Assembly: GCA_030248225.1 (NCBI GenBank)
Contig: JASANE010020418.1
Coordinates: forward strand, 1-64,000
Length of the DNA: 64,000 nt
Direction: 5' to 3'
Origin: Trileptium ribeirensis
Taxonomy: Eukaryota; Nematoda; Enoplea; Enoplida; Thoracostomopsidae
The notes beneath the pieces are model-generated. The model was not told where the DNA came from. It was given only the letters and a program-made list of their open reading frames with translations, and did no database searches. Position numbers and translations under genes: made by a program. Shown here in pieces: positions 11,681 through 22,252 of the stretch (within the stretch, counting starts at the first letter, position 1; each line of letters opens with the position of its first letter).

Positions 11681-14290
11681 TGAATAGCAAAATATGCTAG
11701 GGATTGCTTGATCGGTTTTTGTTTGCATCAACTGTATCGTAGCACGCTGGATGCTAAACTAAAGGTTCAAGCAATAAATTAGCTATGAAATATATCAAGT
11801 GGCTCGTTGTCAAATGTTTATATTGAAAACACAAACTGTTGCAGTGGCCTATAAAGCAGTGAAACTGAAAATATATTCTAAATTAATTTTTTTAATTTTC
11901 ATCACATACAGTGCGCGATGCGTGTGCACGAATAAAATGTATAGATTTTAATAATAAATATACATCAAAAATATTAAGATGTTGATACCACTGTTGAAGC
12001 TACGTAGCTGCTAAGTGACTTTATGTTGTTTGCTGAGGGAGATTGAAAATTGTGGTAGTTTGGTTCAGCTGACACGCGTATGCATTGTTACAGAAGATAG
12101 TTTTTTATAAATCAGCACGTATAAAATCAGAAGTTGGGAAATTAAAATAATTAAATAAATAGAAAACTCCTAACTGGTGTAATTTTTATATTATAGTCAA
12201 ATTTTTATGTGAATGCTACTATCGGTGGAATATAAGCTTTATGCCGTGTTCATTTCGAATACATTAGTCAAGTCGTTCAAAACAGTCTTGATTTTTCAGA
12301 CACCTTTAGAGGCTAGAAAGATTATGACACAGCGATAGAATGGACGCCATATTTTTTTGGTTTTTGCAATGTGACCCTGTGTTTTGCTACGAGAGGGTGG
12401 TCAAAATTTATGGCAGCGCTGCAAACAATGAGGTTAAAAGTTAAAAAAGTCAACATATATGTTTTCGCTTATACACTGTTATTTATTTAGAACCCATGAC
12501 TAAATTTTAAAGTTAAGTGATCATCGTTAAGACGTTCCATTAAAACGCTAAAAGGCCATTTTTGGATAACATGTATGCCTGTGTACTCCTGTGTATATAT
12601 GAGTACTTGTGTTGAATTTTGATAATGTATCGTTATAATTCTTAATGACCTGGAAAAATTTATGATCCTTTGTATTTGGCATCATGCTCAGTCAGTAACA
12701 GTATTTGGACTCGAGTAATGTTTTAATCAAATGCAATATTAAAACAAATTGTAGCCCGTTAATAGCCCAAACAAAGAGAAAAGTATCTCTACCATACGGT
12801 TGCTCATTACAAAGCAGCTAATGGGCGGCCGTTACACTTCTTTTCTGACGTATACCAATCAATAAATGTGAAAATTTAAATAAATATGAATACATAGCTG
12901 TCAAATTTCAGCCTTGTGAATGCATGGCTGTGAAATTTTGCCCATTTAATGATAAATAGCGAGCTCGGAATTCGGCTGTGAGGTAATGATGTCGTTTCTA
13001 TGAATATCTTTCGGTGTGAACTTAAAAAGCCTGCATAAAAATAATAATAAAAGAGCAATTTGATGACTATGTGTAAAATCGTATTTATTGGGGACAAGAG
13101 TGTGCAGTTACCTGTCAAAATTATATATATAAACTTATGTGAGTCGATCAACACACGTGGACAATGCTGGAAAGAAACACTCATGTGAATCGAAGTGAGA
13201 TATGTTAAATAGTGACTGTATTATAGCATGATTTCATCGCCGGTTGTAGACACGTCAACACAATGCGTATCAAATCAGCATGTACATCTCATAAACCGAA
13301 AAAACGGTCAAACTATTACAGTCTCGCACATCTTTGATGTTTTGTTCCTCAGCAACTTTATTACGTCATTCTATGTGTAATTACATTTCCGACTTGGCAA
13401 AAAAATATCTATCGCAATGGATCAAATTGAACGGTTTTTTGATAAACAGTCATCGAAATAAGCATGTGGTTTTGGTCTCAACAATAAACAATTATCACGG
13501 TGGTAGTGAATAGACGGCGAAGTCTCTAGCAGTTTAAATATCGCGAACATTGAAAAATGATAAATTATTCGTGCTGAACAATTGGTAAATCGGCTTATGT
13601 GAAACATCATATAATTAAACGATATGAAAGGTTATAAATAGGATATTATTGACTGATGTGAGTACTTGATTATCTTTACATTTGTAAATTACAGCTGATG
13701 CGCATTATGTGCTCAATGCGCTATGCGCTATGCACATGCGCATGCATGCATAGTGCATGCACAAGTGCACTATGCGCATAATATTCTCAATCTAAACTTA
13801 AGAAAATTTGGGGACAAATTTTTATGCGGAAGAGGGGGTAATGTAACGGTTCGTACCTATCTACTCTATACCCAAAAGGGCCTTAACTTCAACATCAAGC
13901 TGCAATTTACTAAAGGTACAATGCATAACTGGTTGCTGTATAAATGTTTGTTGTTTATTGTTTGTACCATGCATTTAGTGTTTACTATGCGCTATGGATA
14001 AATGTGTTGCGAAGGTATATTTAGTGTACGTGTATATATCAATACAAGAAGTGTGATTATGTATAAATATGTTTATGAATTTATTATGTGGGAAAAATCT
14101 TGTGTACATGTGTTTGTGTTTATATGTGCATTTAATGTATTTAGCTTGTGCTGGAATTTTTATACAGGGCGCAGGAGGATTTTAAGGCTTAGCTAATATT
14201 CAGGGAGTTCTCAAGGCAATAACAGAATTAAAGAGTTTGATGTGAGGCTAAGGCATAGAATTGAAATATATCGAATTTGAGTGTAAGGGT
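11681..14290. other. Intergenic, no gene seen
   Basis: AT-rich sequence without recognisable coding domains. Minus-strand frames at 12876-13184 and 13422-13610 look like chance. The only structured segment is the GCAT-rich palindrome at about 13700-13783. Confidence 0.4.
13700..13783. repeat. GCAT/GCGC-rich imperfect palindrome
   Basis: The segment is built from GCGCTATGC, GCATGCGCATGCATGC and TAGTGCATGCAC units. Its ends mirror each other (GCGCATTATG near the left, CTATGCGCATAAT on the right). It could extrude as a hairpin; it may be a decayed simple repeat. Confidence 0.5.
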
Positions 14291-14319
14291 TGGGTGCATA
14301 CATGGCGGCGGTCGGTCAT

Positions 14320-14600
14320 GCCAGTGCAGCTAGAGGCCCCCACGGGGGGGTCGAGGCTATCCCGGGGGGGCTAACCCCCCTGGCCAGTCACATTTTCCTA
14401 GGTGGGCCTTTTTTTGGTCCTAGCAGCCATATTTTTCGCCTATAAGTTCAGTTTCTGCGCTAGGGTCCGGCCTCAAAACTGGTCGAGGCGGGGGGTTTTG
14501 GGGTTCGCGCGGGTTTGGGTAACCCCCCTGGCTTCTCGGCCGCGGGGGGGGGACCGGACCTCAGGGGGGTTACCCCTACCCCCTCTGCCGCCATGTATGG
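14320..14600. repeat. GC-rich block of G and C runs
   Basis: This patch contains many runs of five to nine G or C in an otherwise AT-rich region, including the hairpin-forming GGGGGGCTAACCCCCC near 14363-14378. Alternating strand runs could form hairpins or quadruplexes. The 72-codon frame across it (14402-14620) is low complexity and not credible as a gene. Confidence 0.55.
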
Positions 14601-14962
14601 TTGGGTGCCGTAAGCATTAGGCCTACATTGGCGGATACGTGTATGTGTATCTGCTAAATTTTAGAATACAATCTTAAAATTTGTTTATACTTAGGAATTC
14701 GGGGAAAATCATAAAAACCTATTCTCTAACGACTAAAATTCACTATGCTTTAAGAGAGTATTTTAGGGCCGTGCAACCAGAGTAAAACTTGGAAAACTTA
14801 TTATGTAATTTCGATCGCTTAGAGAAATCAATAAGGAGAAATTTGGGAGTAGACTTATAGCTCAGGTATTTAAGCGGTTGCACAGTTAGATCTGGGCCTC
14901 AGTCGGCCTGAGAAGCTGAGCAATCAAGGTGAGTACAGTTCTGCCGTTTATGTGTTTCATAT
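14597..14962 (+). repeat. Truncated LTR-like copy B2'
   Basis: This segment matches 6035-6360 of the LTR-like repeat (TAGCGGATA-like start, TTAGGAATTCGGGGAAAATC, CTGGGCCTCAGTCGGCCT). It retains a stretch near 14655 that B1 and B2 lack. It is cut off at a TGTG where the full copy B2 begins, so two copies are joined head to tail. Confidence 0.65.
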
Positions 14963-15942
14963 GTGACACATAATTATTCGTGTTGCCAACTGATGCGTGC
15001 TTGGACGGAACTCAGAACAAAGGTTAGAATATTGAACTAAAGATTTATACCTTGATTTATGTGTTGGATTAGCGTCCTGTCTGGGACCATCCCATTGCGC
15101 ATCTGGACCTTGTTATCGTGTAAACTTTGGATGTGATAGATATATCTACACATATTTTAATCGTCAAATATTTTATTATGTGTTTTTGGCGAAAAGATAA
15201 AATGGCGATCATACAAATGGAGCGAAACCTATTGAATACAATACCCATTTGGACAGAAGCAAAATAAAAGCGTCGTAATTATCATTATCACACCTGCAAC
15301 AAGGCATGCTAATAACGTCAATGACCAAAACAGAAGGACGATATTTCGCCCAAAATGCAAGTTTAAACCACTCCCTGGGTCAACGGGTGAAAAATGATAT
15401 AATATAGACCTCAAGGCGTCCAAAAAGCTAGGTTGGGTGCCCTTAGTTTTAGGCGTACATTAGCGGATATGTGTATGTGTATCTGCTTGTTCATACTTAG
15501 GAATTCGGGGAAAATCATAAAAACCTATTCTCTAACGACTAAAATTCATTTAGCTTTTAGAGAGAATTTTGGGGGCGTGGAACCAGAGAAAAAATTATTA
15601 TGTAATTTTCGATCGCTTAGAGAAATCAATAAGAAGAAAATTGGGCGTACACTTATAGCTCAGGTATTTAAGTGGTTGCACAGCTAGATCTGGGCCTCAG
15701 TCGGCCTCAGAAGCTGCGGAATCAAGATGAGTACAGCCGTTTATGTGTTTCATGTGTGTAAAAGTTATAATTTGTTTTAGTGGGTGAAATAAAATATTTG
15801 CATTATAAGTGGTGACACATTGAGACCTTAGGAATAAGCTACGAAAGCAGTATTGGAAATCCCGTCGTTGTTTTAGTATTTTGGTGTAGTACGTGTGTAA
15901 TCTGCGGTGGTACTAAACACTCCTAGGACCACGTGGGCTACA
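14963..15942 (+). repeat. LTR-like repeat, copy B2
   Basis: Nearly identical to 5571-6544 over its whole length, same orientation, from GTGACACATAATTATTCG to CCACGTGGGCTACA. If B1 and B2 are the two LTRs of one element, the element would be about 10.4 kb. However, no pol is visible between them and the right inverted arm lies inside, so they may be separate copies. Confidence 0.6.
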
Positions 15943-16515
15943 TGTGTACAGTGTACAGAGTGCATTTAAGATGATCCGCCAGTGAATCATCGGGACCAGT
16001 TGGCTAATACTAGCGAGCAGGACTGTTGTGTTTCTCTCTCTACTGTTTAAAATTTATAGTTTTTGAGGTTTTCGTTTAGTGTTTTCTTTCGCTATCGAGT
16101 TCCAAGTTTCGAATGAATCTCCTCCTTCCATGCAAACATGGGAGAATGGATCCATGAGGCTCATCAATGCTGGAAATTCGGGCGTCACAATTAGGGTTTG
16201 AGGTCTAAGTTACTTTCTTTGAGTTTCCAATTCCGACTGGTTTCCCCAGCTCTCTCGATGAAACTACGATTGTCGGCAGGGCTGGATCTTGCTCATTATG
16301 GGCAATACTTTGGCATAAATAATTTATTAAATATTTTGTACGCTCATTTAAATGAAATTTTCATATAATAAGTGGGACGCGCGCTGCTTGCCAACAAAAC
16401 GTGCGGTGCGCCGGTATCCAGGGAACCTGGACTATTGTTTTCTTGCTAGGATGAAGTCGCCCCAATCCGCGGGTTGGGTACACGCGCACCGGGGCCGGGC
16501 AAATTGTCAGAAAAT
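15943..16515. other. Intergenic, no gene seen
   Basis: No recognisable element or coding domain between the LTR-like copy and the MITE fragment. Confidence 0.4.
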
Positions 16516-16671
16516 TATTAGAATTATCGATAGTACAGTACCTATGTACACTATCTTAAAATACCACCGTAACCAGTATGGTGTTCAAGACACCATATAA
16601 TTGATGGCGGCAGAGACACCCAGGTGAGACAAAACTTTCATATGGCGGGCCTATATAACGTATACGCCGCA
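16516..16671. mobile_element. Harbinger-like MITE fragment, copy H2
   Basis: Only the right part of the family is present. The motif GGTGTTCAAGACACCATATAA is followed by GGCGGCAGAGACAC, AAAACTTTCAT and the terminal TATAACGTATACGCCGCA. TGA follows, a one-base variant of the TAA target. The left terminal repeat is missing. Confidence 0.65.
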
Positions 16672-16902
16672 TGAATAGACACACACATCAACAATTTATT
16701 TATTTATGAGGTGATGTATTGCATAGGCACTCTTTGGTGCAACACTAAATACTGGCACCGCGCAGGGTACCAGAACTAATGTCTTACTAGTGATGCCAGG
16801 CCCTGGGGCCTTCAACCGAATTTGTAGAAAAATAAAGTTTCCCCTTCCATTTTGCCCCTTCAAAACAACGGCCCAGATAGCCACTGGTCCAGTGTTTACC
16901 TT

Positions 16903-17206
16903 TGTCACAGTCTTGACTGACAAGTCATGTATCACGAGTCCAAAACGACTAGAACTAGGAGAGAAAACAAACGTTTTAATCAATGATTCGATAATCATTA
17001 TGAAACAATACAATAAACAGCTACATTACAATACAACAACTGGTAGTACAACCGATCCTGGTTGTTATTTATATAATCTGTCAGTCCACGTGTTCTGCGC
17101 AAAACCAAAACCACGTCAGCGTTTTCCAGAATATCATATCAGCATTGCATCAGATTACAACATACTGACACGAAATTGTGACACATCCGCGTTACATGTC
17201 AGTACA
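16903..17206 (-). repeat. Gypsy LTR (3' LTR of the minus-strand element)
   Basis: Starts TGTCACAGTCTTGACTGACA and ends ATGTCAGTACA on the plus strand. It aligns along its length with 22253-22555 with scattered substitutions and small indels, so the element is not recent. The integrase stop lies 16 bp from its inner end. Confidence 0.85.
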
Positions 17207-17221
17207 TTCTTCCACGTTGAG

Positions 17222-17644
17222 TTAGCAACATTCTAGCAACATTGACGCACCACCGGCTTTGGTTGTCGTGTTGAAGGGGTTGTGCGGTCCATAATCATTG
17301 CCGCCCGGTAACCGTGGGTTTCTGGGTGGCCGCAGCGAGGTGTTTCTGTTGTCTGCGAACGTTGCAGAGTTAGCCAATGCTGGAATGGGCGTCACTTCGT
17401 CACCCGGCTCCATGTCTTCTTCCATATCATATCGTGGCCGGATTTGATCCAAATGACACTGCCACACTGGTCCATGCGGGTAGACTCGGACATTCACACA
17501 GCGAGGTCCACGTTTCTTTATAATTGCCGGAATCCAACGCAGATCACTGTCCCGCCGCGGTCCATGATATAACATGTAGCACTCGGAGCCGACGTCGTAA
17601 TTCGGACCGACGGCTTGAGCGCCTTGCTGTTTTGAAGAAGTCAT
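17222..17644 (-). pseudogene. Gypsy integrase C-terminal domain
   Basis: This 140-codon frame encodes the end of the polyprotein. The segment GSECYMLYHGPRRDSDLRW, then PAIIKKRGPRCVNVRVYP and HLDQIRPRY, is the GPY/F-like SH3 fold that follows the gypsy integrase core. The tail is acidic and Pro/Asn-rich. The frame itself is intact to its stop beside the LTR, but it is separated from the core domain by frameshifts at about 17645-17820, where remnants of the linker can be read in other frames. Confidence 0.75.
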
Positions 17645-17820
17645 AGATTGCCGCGCTTGAGCCTGATGAGCGGGCGAAGGAGTTAGTGTGTCGATCAGCG
17701 CTCGGATTTGTCGTCAATTGAGGAGTTCACTCGACGAATACTCGCTGTTCGGCAACTGCGTTCATCTGTATTGCATTAAGCATTCTTTTAGCTCGTTTTT
17801 CGGAGGCAGCGTTGATTTCT

Positions 17821-18036
17821 TTAAGGCATTTTGAAACTCTGCACAAGACGCTTGGCCGCACCATTCGTCGTAAGGTGATATGGCGCGCCCCCCAGTGAGA
17901 TGTGGATACCCCGAGAACGACACAACTCCTTAAACTCTTGTGAAGTGAAAAAGGTGCTATTGTCAGTAACTAAGGCATGCGGAAATCCGAAGTGAGCAGT
18001 CTTGTTGTAATAACTGACTGCACTAGTTGAATACAC
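17821..18036 (-). pseudogene. Gypsy integrase catalytic core fragment, E to K
   Basis: The frame reads HALVTDNSTFFTSQEF and then GAPYHLTTNGAAKRLVQSF, which is the second half of a DD35E integrase core. The Asp of TDN is present. The catalytic Glu, expected after NG-x-A, is Lys (codon 17851-17853). The first catalytic Asp lies upstream around 18080-18120 in another frame, after a frameshift. Integration activity is therefore lost. Confidence 0.75.
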
Positions 18037-18059
18037 GAATGTTTCGAATACGCGTCCAG

Positions 18060-18493
18060 AAAGACCAACCTGTTGCTGCCTAAAAAGTTAACCCATCATC
18101 AACGTGCACACGACTCCATGACCTTTCAGGAAACACCCACGGGTGCACAGGCTTCTTCGGTGGATTATATTGATGTTCGGCACAGTTATTACATTAACGG
18201 CATAGAGAAACGATCTCAGAGTCGATTCATGGGCAGTACAAAACGGTTTTGGCGAGTTGCTTCATCCGCTGCATCCCAAAATGTCCATGATGTAAGATTT
18301 CAAGGTTTTGAAAACGCAATGCTTCGGGGATGACATGGCGAGCGCCATAAAATAAACAGCCGTTGACCACTGACAAGTAGTCCGCGATTTTACTTAACGC
18401 GTCCACTGGTTGAAAGTCTCGCACACTCATTTCATATGGTCGTCGCTGTTGCGGCCAACCTTCTCTTGTGAAGCGTTTGACAGTTGCGATCAC
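18060..18493 (-). pseudogene. Gypsy integrase zinc-binding region
   Basis: The frame 18227-18493 contains NGCLFYGARHVIPEALR and then EILHHGHFGMQRMKQLAK, the H-x-G-H-x-G pattern of the gypsy HHCC zinc finger. In shifted frames below 18227 the companion cysteines (C-N-N-C-A-E-H-Q) and the start of the core can be read. The frame is broken near 18227 and again near 18090. Upstream it meets the RNase H frame at 18490. Confidence 0.7.
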
Positions 18494-19333
18494 TGTATCG
18501 ACATCAGTGCAGTCTTCCCCCGTTCGAATTGAGTATCAGGCCCCATCGTCAGACGGCTGAGCGCATCTGCATTTCCATGATCAACGGTTCTCCGACGCTC
18601 GATACTGTAGTCGTATTGATTTAATGTCAGGGTCCACCGTGCTAATCGATTCGCTGCCAAAGCTGGTGTTGGTTTCGCAGGACCGAGTAACGCAAGCAAC
18701 GGTTTGTGTTCGGTTACCAATACAAACTTTCGGCTATATGAGAACTGATGGAACTTGTGCAGCGCAAACACAATGGCCAATGCTGAGCATAAGCGATTGG
18801 ACGCTACAAATTATAACCGTAACGATGGAATAAGACCACCCCAACTCCGACATTTGACGCGTCGCATGAAATTCCAATTGTCACCTCAGGGTCCACCGTG
18901 CTAATCGATTCGCTGCCAAAGCTGGTGTTGGTTTCGCAGGACCGAGTAACGCAAGCAACGGTTTGTGTTCGGTTACCAATACAAACTTTCGGCTATATGA
19001 GAACTGATGGAACTTGTGCAGCGCAAACACAATGGCCAATGCTTCCTTCTGTACTTGACCGTAGTTTCGTTGCATCTTTGATAGCGTTTTTGAAGCATAA
19101 GCGATTGGACGCTACAAATTATAACCGTAACGATGGAATAAGACCACCCCAACTCCGACATTTGACGCGTCGCATGAAATTCCAATTGTCACCTCAGGAT
19201 CATAATGCGCAAGTATGTTGTCATTACACAATTCATTTTTGATACCCTTAAACGCGGCCTGTTGTTCGAATCCCCATTTCCACTGTGTGTCCTTTTGAAT
19301 GAGCTGATGAAGTGGCGCTGTGATTGTCGACAA
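18490..19333 (-). pseudogene. Gypsy RNase H with tandem duplication
   Basis: Read from 19333 downward, the sequence gives APLHQLIQKDTQWKWGFEQQ and ISCDASNVGVGVVLFHR, the start of the gypsy RNase H (D of CDAS). After a stop it gives KMQRNYGQVQKEALAIVFAL, KFVLVTEHKPLLALL and finally IERRRTVDHGNADALSRL. The part from 18889 to 19200 is repeated at 18628-18888, so the protein order is interrupted by a partial second copy. Frameshifts and a stop at about 19180 also break it. Confidence 0.75.
18628..19200 (-). repeat. Tandem duplication inside gypsy RNase H
   Basis: Unit 1 (18628-18888) and unit 2 (18889-19200) are nearly identical, except that unit 1 lacks about 51 bp corresponding to 19044-19095. 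Both contain GGTCCACCGTGCTAATCGAT and end near TCCAATTGTCACCTCAGG. The junction lies at CCTCAGGGTCCACC. Confidence 0.85.
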
Positions 19334-19378
19334 ATTAGAAATAAATTTCGAATAAAATTGAACTGATCCAGGAAACGT

Positions 19379-20015
19379 TCAGAGGCTAGAGGTGCCAGTC
19401 AGGACGGGCGTGTCCAGCACAGCGTCGACTTTCTTACCTTTAGCGATACCGCGTTTTGACAAAATATGGCCAAAGTATTCTAGGGAAAATTCCGCGAAAA
19501 CGCATTTCTCCAACCGACAGCGCAGTCCCTTATCATCAAGTCGTTGAAGTAGTCGTCGTAAATTAGTGAGGTGCTCCATCGCCGTTGACACGCTGACAAG
19601 AATGTCATCCAGGTAAAGCATCACCCCCGGAAGGGCGCCGGTCAACTGGTCCATTATTTCTCGAAAATGTCCAGGTTTCGAACTGATCCTGAAAGGCAAT
19701 AGCATTTGAAGCAAGAGGCCCCTGTGCGTACTGAGCGCTAACCGTTTTTGTGACTCGGGACCCAATGGAATCTGATTGTATGCGTCGTCTATGTCAATTT
19801 TCGTAAACACGTGACCGCCGTCCAATTTACGCATTAAATCGTCCGGAAGCGAAAGAGGATAGCGATGAGTTTCTAACTGTGGATTGATTGTTCCAAAGTA
19901 GTCTCCACACACACGTATTTTGGGTTTCGTTTGCCCGGGTAACAGTGCTTTGCGAATGGGAACCACCGGGGTACCATAATCGTTGGATTGTGTAGGTTCC
20001 CATACCCCTCGTTTA
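19379..20015 (-). pseudogene. Gypsy reverse transcriptase (palm and thumb)
   Basis: The 195-codon frame 19379-19966 carries RVCGDYFGTINPQL, then GGHVFTKIDIDDAYNQIPLG (motif A, catalytic Asp present), and GVMLYLDDILVS (motif C, YLDD present). The tail reads EYFGHILSKRGIAKGKKVDAVL, the start of the connection domain. Between 19967 and 20015 the frame extends upstream as NDYGTPVVPIRKAL, so the coding continues to the MITE insertion point. Catalytic residues of this segment are intact; the element is disabled elsewhere. Confidence 0.85.
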
Positions 20016-20518
20016 TGCGGCGTTCACGTTATAATGTCCCCTCTGTTTGGAACTTTTGTCCCCCTGTAATCGCGACCCTACCGTATATACAGTCAGGGTG
20101 ACAACCATATTGCAAATCAATTGCCGAGGGTTACCACACATCCCTAGCTACTACATTTTTCTTGACAGTGTCGTACACACCCTTAGGTACCAATTTGTCG
20201 CGAATTAACTATAACGGACACCGGCTGTAACTAATGCGGTTTTTTAGTCAACTCTCCTATGTAGTTTTTCTAAATTTACGATATTTGTATTTAATAGCCC
20301 ATATGAAAATTGCTCAAATAATTCTGAACATTGTCAATAAAACTGCCAGAAGACACGGTGTGCCAGACACTGTCGAGAAGGTGTAATACGCATAACTAGC
20401 TACCTATGCTATTAAAAACATGCGGGTATAGAAGACACCCTGTTGTCAACAGTGTGCCTGATACTGTGTGGCGTACATAGTTTCCAAACGTTGGTAACTT
20501 TATAACGTGAACGCCGCA
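20016..20518. mobile_element. Harbinger-like MITE, copy H3, inside gypsy pol
   Basis: The ends are TGCGGCGTTCACGTTATAA and its perfect inverted copy TTATAACGTGAACGCCGCA. The target TTA is duplicated on both sides (20013-20015 and 20519-20521). Removing the element and one TTA rejoins the gypsy frame (minus strand ...NGI-KRGVWEPT...), which confirms a precise insertion. No ORF inside. Confidence 0.92.
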
Positions 20519-20521
20519 TTA

Positions 20522-20859
20522 ATGCCGTTGAGGTAGGCTTGACCTAGGTCTTCTCGGATTGCGAACGGACCGGATCTTGGTTTGCAAAATACAAGAATAA
20601 CATTAGACTTGAATTGGATTTCGAGCGAAAAGTCTTTCAAGCATCCTAGCTCCGTCTTCAATAGGTCGGGAAATTCGTTGCAAAGTCCGCGACATTGTTG
20701 CTGCAGCGAACAATCCGGCTTGAAATCGTCACCAATCTTGTTGACCCAACCGACTGTTGTTTCCGTGGTCATATCAGTTCCTATCAAGGTATCCACCGAC
20801 AAACGAAGTTGTCGAATTGCCGCTCGTCCAAGCAAATTGGGGTTCGGAATCTTTGTCAC
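20522..20859 (-). pseudogene. Gypsy pol between protease and RT
   Basis: This 119-codon frame holds ATIRQLRL-like sequence followed by LCNEFPDLLKTELGCLKDF and VFCKPRSGPFAIREDLGQAY, the stretch just before the RT fingers in gypsy polyproteins. Its last codons run into the MITE. It overlaps the upstream gag-protease frame at 20859, where a frameshift separates them. Confidence 0.7.
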
Positions 20860-21545
20860 TACAAAATTAAGGGCTTCCTTTTTTCGTTGGATGAAGGTAT
20901 CGCCGCGTGCATATCGATTATGCCGAGGATTGGTAGTCGGTGCTGTGAAGCGGATTCGTATTGATTTTTAGCCGGACGGATCGTCGGTTTGCCCAACTTC
21001 TGCCACATGTGTTGAGACATGAAGTTTTCACTCGCTCCGGTGTCGATCTCGAAGCTAAAGTATTTACCGCTCAATATCAGCGTTTGTTTCAAAGATGGAA
21101 CCGGCTGTTGACGCTTGACCGCCCGCAATCGCCCTCGGTTGATGATATTCACCGACTCGATCGGTGGTGGTGTCGCCTTCAATTTCCGTTTTTGCAAGCA
21201 CGCAATCTCGATGTGACCCGTTTTCCCACAGAAGTTGCAAACAGTGGTCTTGAATCTGCAGTCTTTGCCGCTATGGCCCGCTTTGGCGCAACGACCGCAT
21301 GTGCTTTTCGGAAATTCACGTTGGCTCCTCGTTCCCGAACTTTGTAAATCGCGCAATTGTTTTGACTGCGACAAATGTTGATTGTGCGGCTTTGGTTGAT
21401 TCGTTTGTTTCGCACGCAGTTCGTTAACCGTCTTTGTTTGGCCACCATAAACTGTCTCCTTCGCGATCTCAGTTTCGATCGCAAATTCGACCGCTCTCGC
21501 GAAGCTTAGCTTGTCATCCTTTACCTTGAACAAGGCTTTGAGCAC
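20859..21545 (-). pseudogene. Gypsy gag C-terminus, zinc knuckles and protease
   Basis: A 228-codon frame starts in the capsid end (DDKLSFARAVEFAIETEIAK). It then has two CCHC knuckles, CGRCAKAGHSGKDC and CNFCGKTGHIEIAC, and an aspartic protease with FEIDTGASENFM (active-site DTG). The protease continues with PILGIIDMHAAI. The two knuckles and DTG are intact. The frame is open, but it is cut off from the upstream gag (stops at about 21560-21760) and from downstream pol. Confidence 0.85.
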
Positions 21546-22121
21546 ACAGCTTCGTTATGAACCGAACAAACGAGTTCGCATTGCTTCGTCTAACGCATCT
21601 TTAATTGATTGGAAATGGCAAGTTGTGGCAACTTGTCTAATTCGTGCGGGTAATTCTGGAACCGTTTCGCATTTCCGCTCGCGATCGCTCCAAACCTTGA
21701 ATCGCTCTCGAACGGTAAATCGCTTCTTATCGAATTGCTATGACATGCATTCGCGAACTTAGTCCATTGTTAAATCGTTGATGCCATTGGAAGGCGTTTG
21801 TTGTGTTGCCAATTTCAAAATTGTTTTATACACCAGCGGCGATTGATTCGTCAAGATTTGCGCTCGACGGTCGTCAGGAACAGAGTTCGCTACAACAAAT
21901 GTCTGAAATCGGGCCCAGTAATCGGCCCAAAGCTCGCTGCTTGCATCGAAATGCGTGAAGCTTGGAAATGCTATGTCTGGCTTACCCGACTGCTGGCTTG
22001 AATCGTGCTCTTGAGCACTTGACTTGAGCACCGACATCAGCGTTTCCATTTGTTGTTGATGGCGTTTTTTTCGATTCGATTTGTTGCTGCAAGAGCTTGA
22101 TCAGCTGCTGAGTTTCAGCCA
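21546..22121 (-). pseudogene. Gypsy gag N-terminal part
   Basis: A likely start ATG at 22121 (minus) gives MAETQQLIKLLQQQIESK. A run of A at about 22065-22075 then shifts the frame into the 22049-21759 ORF, which reads FPSFTHFDASSELWADYWARF and FVVANSVPDDRRAQIL, typical of gypsy capsid. It ends at a stop at 21759. The rest of the capsid, including AMRTRLF, can be read in shifted frames down to 21545. Confidence 0.7.
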
Positions 22122-22252
22122 TCTAATTGGATCGCTTTGATCACGGGAGACCGAACTGATGTGGAGGTCGATCAACGTTGACCGGTCGAAGCGTTCGATC
22201 GATACTACCCTGCCCGATTGTACGAAGACAATCCTGATCGCCACTAAACCCT

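Noticed and set aside
14402..14620. 72-codon ORF in the GC-rich island
   Set aside because: Its Pro/Arg/Gly content follows from G and C runs; there is no ATG context or homologous feature.
16790..17236. 148-codon plus-strand ORF
   Set aside because: It lies across the gypsy LTR and is mirrored at the other LTR only in part; no domain, so a chance frame.
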